Assembly: GCA_964387695.1 (NCBI GenBank)
Contig: CAYLXI010000066.1
Span: 1 to 9,497 of the forward strand
Length of the DNA: 9,497 nucleotides
Reading direction: 5' to 3'
Source of the DNA: Thiosulfativibrio sp964387695
Lineage (GTDB): Bacteria > Pseudomonadota > Gammaproteobacteria > Thiomicrospirales > Thiomicrospiraceae
Part shown: positions 6,290 to 9,497 of the stretch, piece after piece
How the letters are laid out: the number at the start of each line of letters is the position of its first letter
Position numbering within the stretch: the first letter of the stretch is position 1
The notes under the pieces: model-generated
Told to the model about the DNA's origin: nothing
Databases searched by the model: none
The model's input: the letters and a program-made list of their open reading frames with translations, nothing else
Made by a program: the position numbers and the translations under genes

Positions 6290-6983
6290 AAAAATTAAGC
6301 CCTGCCCTGGGTGGTTAATGACTTTTGCCGATTTAATGTCTCTACTTATGGCTTTTTTCGTTCTTTTATATTCCATGTCAGTAATGGATCCACCTAGATA
6401 TCAACAAGTAGTTGAATCACTCTCAATCGCTTTTGGGCAAGGAGAAGGTCTAAGCGAAAAACAAGAAGAGTTTTTTCAATCCTTAATTCCTACAGAGGAA
6501 GAAGCTCCACCTGCACCGACTCCTAGCCTCATTGAACTAAAGCCACTATATGAAAGCTTAATTGAAACATTTTCCGAAGCGGTACAAAAAAAAGAAATCC
6601 AAATAGAGCATGACCCTGAAAAAGACCACATACTCATTATATTTCCATCAGAAATTGCCTTTGCCTCTGGAAGAGCAACTTTAAGACCACAATTTATTGA
6701 CTTACTTCGCGACTTTTTTGCCCTAAAAGATAAAAATATACATGTACAGGTCATTGGACACACAGACAGCATTCCAATGCGAGGTGGACGATTTGCATCA
6801 AACTGGGAACTGTCCAGCGCTAGAGCAGCCAGCGTTATTGAACATCTTATTAAAGATAAAACAATTATACCAACTCAAGCAAAAGCAATTGGATTTGCCG
6901 ATACACGACCTATTTCACTTGGCACCAGGCCAGAAGACCACGCTATGAACAGAAGAGTAGAAATACTAATAACCCCTGAATAA
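6282..6983 (+). CDS. pomB: Flagellar motor stator protein MotB/PomB (GTG start)
   Basis: Partner of PomA; one membrane helix plus a periplasmic OmpA-like domain that anchors the stator to peptidoglycan. The helix GWLMTFADLMSLLMAFFVLLYS (10-31) carries the ion-binding Asp17, equal to PomB Asp24 and MotB Asp32. It is followed by a plug-like segment (MDPPRYQQVVESLSIAFG, 35-52), an acidic proline-rich linker (72-81) and the OmpA domain (about 115-232) with GHTD (159-162), NWELSSARA (174-182), GFADTRP (204-210) and NRRVEI (223-228). I chose the GTG at 6282: GGAAG lies 6 nt upstream, the start overlaps the pomA stop by 8 nt, and the protein then begins with the usual short cytoplasmic tail. An ATG at 6234 would add 16 residues inside pomA. 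At 233 residues it is about 80 shorter than Vibrio PomB, the loss being in the linker. Confidence 0.94.
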   Translation: MAKKIKPCPGWLMTFADLMSLLMAFFVLLYSMSVMDPPRYQQVVESLSIAFGQGEGLSEKQEEFFQSLIPTEEEAPPAPTPSLIELKPLYESLIETFSEAVQKKEIQIEHDPEKDHILIIFPSEIAFASGRATLRPQFIDLLRDFFALKDKNIHVQVIGHTDSIPMRGGRFASNWELSSARAASVIEHLIKDKTIIPTQAKAIGFADTRPISLGTRPEDHAMNRRVEILITPE

Positions 6984-7008
6984 GATGATACCTTTACCCG
7001 AATTATTA

Positions 7009-7038
7009 TTTACAAGCTCGTGTTAGCATGTATATACT
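7009..7038 (+). promoter_or_regulatory. Candidate sigma-70 promoter for the asmA gene
   Basis: TTTACA (7009-7014, 5 of 6 to TTGACA) and TATACT (7033-7038, 5 of 6 to TATAAT) are separated by 18 bp. Transcription would start near 7045, leaving a leader of about 89 nt. It sits in the 150-bp gap after pomB, where no clear terminator was found, so read-through from pomAB is also possible. Confidence 0.5.
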
Positions 7039-7133
7039 GATTATAAACTAACTCCTTTTGAAAAATTATAACTAAAACCATGTAAACATTAAGAGATTAG
7101 GGTTAAACAAACTGAAAACAACGGATATTTATC

Positions 7134-9479
7134 ATGAACATAGCTTCTTTACTTTTAAAAATCATTTTAGGGATTATTCTTATAATTACCCTCGCCATTG
7201 GGACTATTGTCGTTTTAGTAGATCCTAATGACTATCGAGACAAAATCACTCAAATTGTTAAAAAAGAAACCGGTCGTGATTTACATATTGAGTCCATAAA
7301 GCTGTCTTTTTTCCCCCGTATAGGGGTCAACCTATCCAATGCCAGCTTAAGTAATGCAACAGGCTTTAGTGAACGAGCATTTTTAGAAATTTCTAGCGTT
7401 AAAATTGGGGCCTCTATTTTACCGCTATTACGCAAACAATTAGAAGTTGATACCCTAACTTTAAGTGGCTTAACCCTCAACCTAGAAAAAAATTCTCAGG
7501 GAGTGAGTAATTGGGCTGATTTAATACCGCCCGCTATTGAGGCGACTCAAGTTAATGAACAAGTTCTAGAACCAAGTGCTACTGAAAACCCTATCCAAAA
7601 ACTTGCCGCTCTTCATTTTGGAGGGATTGATATTCATAAAGGGAAAGTTTACTGGAAAGATCAACAAGCGGATCAAATAATTGAATTGACTATTCATCAT
7701 CTCAAAACAGGAGCTATCACCTTTGGAGAGTTTTTTGATATCCATTTAGTCGCAGACACACAAATTGCCAACCCCCAAATACAAACAAGTTTAGACCTAG
7801 CAATTGAGGCAAAATTAAAGCCAGATGGTAGCTATACTTTACGCAATTTAACGATCACAACAACCTCTCAAGGTAATGGGATTCCCGTTAAACAAGCAAC
7901 GGCTCATCTTAATATTCCAATCATTGATTTAGCTCTAGCTAAAAATCACATTAACCTACCTAATTTAACGCTGGGATATGATGTTATTGGGGGGTCAAAT
8001 TTTCCTATGCAAACCATTAAAGGCGAGTTAACTCTTTCAGATTTTATTGGTGACTTATCCTTACAGGATTTTAAAGCTAAACAACTTTCAATTAACACTT
8101 ATTTAACAGGAGAATCCCTTCCTAAAGGGAAATCTAAAATAGAATTTACCGCTCAACCTAGCATTAATTTAAACACACAAAATGCTGGACTGGTCAACTT
8201 ATATTTAACCGCCCTAGGTATTCAAACACAAGGATCTATTAAAGCGACAAAAATCACCAGTAATCCGACTATAAATGCACAACTTGATATACCACAAACA
8301 AATTTAAGAGCCTTACTTACTCAATTAAACATTTCGCTACCGGAAATGGCGGATACTGCCACTTTAACTAAGTTTTCAGCCTCTACTGAGGTTCTCTTCA
8401 ACACTAAATCTCAAGCTCTTCATGTTAACAACCTTAGTATTAATTTAGACGACACAAAACTAACTGGTAACGCAACGGTTAGCAAGTTTAACCGTCCTAA
8501 TATACGCTATGATTTAGCCTTAACTAAAATTGATTTAAACCGTTACCTGCCCCCTAAAAAAGAAATCGAAAAAACTAACAAAGGGGAAGAGGATGCAGAA
8601 ATTATTTTACCAACAGAATTTTTGCGTAATCTTATCCTTAATGGAACTTTTAAAGCAGACAGTATTATTTTTGACCAATTAAATCCCCAAAATATTTTAT
8701 TAACCCTTAAAGCCACCGAAGGAAAAGTTACAGCCAATCCAATTCAGGCAGATATCTTTGGTACTCAAATTCGTGCACAAGCAGCTTTAGATGTCAGTAA
8801 AGAAATTCCAAAATATACCTTTAAAACAGATGCCAAAAAAATACCTATTGGAGAAGTCCTCTTTGCTTTTACAGGAAAAAAACAAATCACAGGAACGGGA
8901 TCTGTCAATGTCAACATTTCCACGGCAGGTTCTCGCACATCTCATTTCAAGCAAAATTTAAACGGTACAACAAACTTTGACTTAAAAGAAGGAGCCATTA
9001 AAGGCTTTAACTTAGCAGGATCTATCCGACAGGCTAGAGCTAAAATAGGCGGAAAAACTCTCACTGAATCAGACCAAAAACTTCAAACTGATTTTAGCAC
9101 TCTTATAGGAAAATTTACCATTAAACAAGGTATCGTTGATACTCGTAAACTCATTGCAAAAGCACCGTTTATGAGAATTTCAGGTTTAGGGAAAATTAAC
9201 TTACCTAAAGAATCTATAGATTACTCTATTAGAACAAAAATTGTGGGTACCGATAAGGGACAAGGAGGTCCAGAACTAAAAGACTTGCACGGTCTAACCA
9301 TTCCTATAAAGCTAAAAGGTTCTTGGCTAGAACCAAATGTTTCATTAGATATAAAATCAATTCTTGAACAAAAAGCCAGTGCAGAAATTGAAAAGAAAAA
9401 ACAAGAAGTCGTTAGTGAAGCTAAAAAGAAAGTCGAAGAAAAGTTAAAAGATTCTATCTTCAAAGGACTTGGGTTCTAA
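7134..9479 (+). CDS. asmA: AsmA family envelope protein
   Basis: Large AsmA-family protein anchored in the inner membrane with its bulk in the periplasm. Family members are tied to outer-membrane assembly and lipid homeostasis, and are related to the bridge-like lipid-transfer proteins (TamB, YhdP). A single membrane helix (about 5-29) is followed by the typical VDPNDYRDKI and TGRDLHIESIKLSFFPRIGVNLSNASLSNATGF (46-78). Then come long repeated beta-rich stretches (about 100-600) and the conserved C-terminal AsmA domain (about 605-740), with LNGTTNFDLKEGAIKGFNLAGSIRQA and the G-WLEPNVSLDI motif (729-740). The tail (742-776) is a Lys/Glu-rich helix. The 781 residues exceed E. coli AsmA (about 617) but fall in the family range. 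The Shine-Dalgarno is weak (CGGA, 8 nt before the ATG). The stop is close to the next gene's ribosome binding site, so the two are likely co-transcribed. Confidence 0.93.
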   Translation: MNIASLLLKIILGIILIITLAIGTIVVLVDPNDYRDKITQIVKKETGRDLHIESIKLSFFPRIGVNLSNASLSNATGFSERAFLEISSVKIGASILPLLRKQLEVDTLTLSGLTLNLEKNSQGVSNWADLIPPAIEATQVNEQVLEPSATENPIQKLAALHFGGIDIHKGKVYWKDQQADQIIELTIHHLKTGAITFGEFFDIHLVADTQIANPQIQTSLDLAIEAKLKPDGSYTLRNLTITTTSQGNGIPVKQATAHLNIPIIDLALAKNHINLPNLTLGYDVIGGSNFPMQTIKGELTLSDFIGDLSLQDFKAKQLSINTYLTGESLPKGKSKIEFTAQPSINLNTQNAGLVNLYLTALGIQTQGSIKATKITSNPTINAQLDIPQTNLRALLTQLNISLPEMADTATLTKFSASTEVLFNTKSQALHVNNLSINLDDTKLTGNATVSKFNRPNIRYDLALTKIDLNRYLPPKKEIEKTNKGEEDAEIILPTEFLRNLILNGTFKADSIIFDQLNPQNILLTLKATEGKVTANPIQADIFGTQIRAQAALDVSKEIPKYTFKTDAKKIPIGEVLFAFTGKKQITGTGSVNVNISTAGSRTSHFKQNLNGTTNFDLKEGAIKGFNLAGSIRQARAKIGGKTLTESDQKLQTDFSTLIGKFTIKQGIVDTRKLIAKAPFMRISGLGKINLPKESIDYSIRTKIVGTDKGQGGPELKDLHGLTIPIKLKGSWLEPNVSLDIKSILEQKASAEIEKKKQEVVSEAKKKVEEKLKDSIFKGLGF

Positions 9480-9489
9480 CTTTATCTTT

Positions 9490-9495
9490 AAGGAG
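9490..9495 (+). promoter_or_regulatory. Ribosome binding site of the next gene, beyond the window
   Basis: AAGGAG, a near-perfect Shine-Dalgarno, ends 2 nt before the window edge and 11-16 nt past the asmA stop. It implies a plus-strand gene starting just outside, in an operon with asmA. In many gammaproteobacteria asmA is followed by mutY, but nothing here shows which gene it is. Confidence 0.7.
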
Positions 9496-9497
9496 TC

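Noticed and set aside
6476..6772. 98-residue minus-strand frame inside pomB
   Set aside because: It overlaps conserved MotB/OmpA sequence, is serine- and cysteine-rich as antisense frames often are, and has no supporting signal.
1..9497. CRISPR array, tRNA, rRNA, toxin-antitoxin, phage or defence genes
   Set aside because: No spaced direct repeats, no tRNA-like cloverleaf or rRNA sequence, and every long frame is explained by housekeeping families except the one unknown gene.

Overview
The window looks like ordinary chromosome of an AT-rich gammaproteobacterium. GlnE has the two-headed gammaproteobacterial form, GlnK and AmtB are paired, and the stator proteins resemble the sodium-type PomA/PomB of Vibrio. 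A motile, possibly marine, member of a group such as the Thiotrichales would fit, but the genus cannot be fixed from this sequence. No phage, transposon, CRISPR, tRNA or rRNA was seen, and no anti-phage or other exotic system.

Layout. Positions 1-88 hold a perfect 42-bp palindrome just downstream of glnE. glnE (ATase/AR, minus strand) fills 89-2896. It is divergent from glnK-amtB (plus strand, 3036-4639), and the gap between them carries a good sigma-54 promoter match facing glnK. A symmetrical terminator at 4661-4691 separates amtB from a convergent, unrecognised 141-residue gene (4734-5159, minus). A 365-bp gene-free stretch follows (5160-5524). A two-gene stator operon comes next: pomA/motA (5525-6289) and pomB/motB, whose GTG start at 6282 overlaps the pomA stop. 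Last is a large AsmA-family membrane-anchored protein (7134-9479). A strong ribosome binding site at the very end announces a further gene outside the window.

How the genes work together. The left half is a nitrogen-control module. AmtB imports ammonium, the PII protein GlnK senses energy and 2-oxoglutarate and blocks AmtB when nitrogen is ample, and GlnE (de)adenylylates glutamine synthetase under PII control. A sigma-54 promoter would switch on glnK-amtB under nitrogen limitation. The right half has no evident functional link to it: flagellar stator units and an envelope AsmA protein.

The items most worth a second look are the loop-free palindrome, the sigma-54 promoter with a 21-bp-spaced GCACCA repeat upstream, the unknown gene with an N-terminal CCPGGYC motif, and an Asn at the PomA position that is Asp31 in Vibrio.
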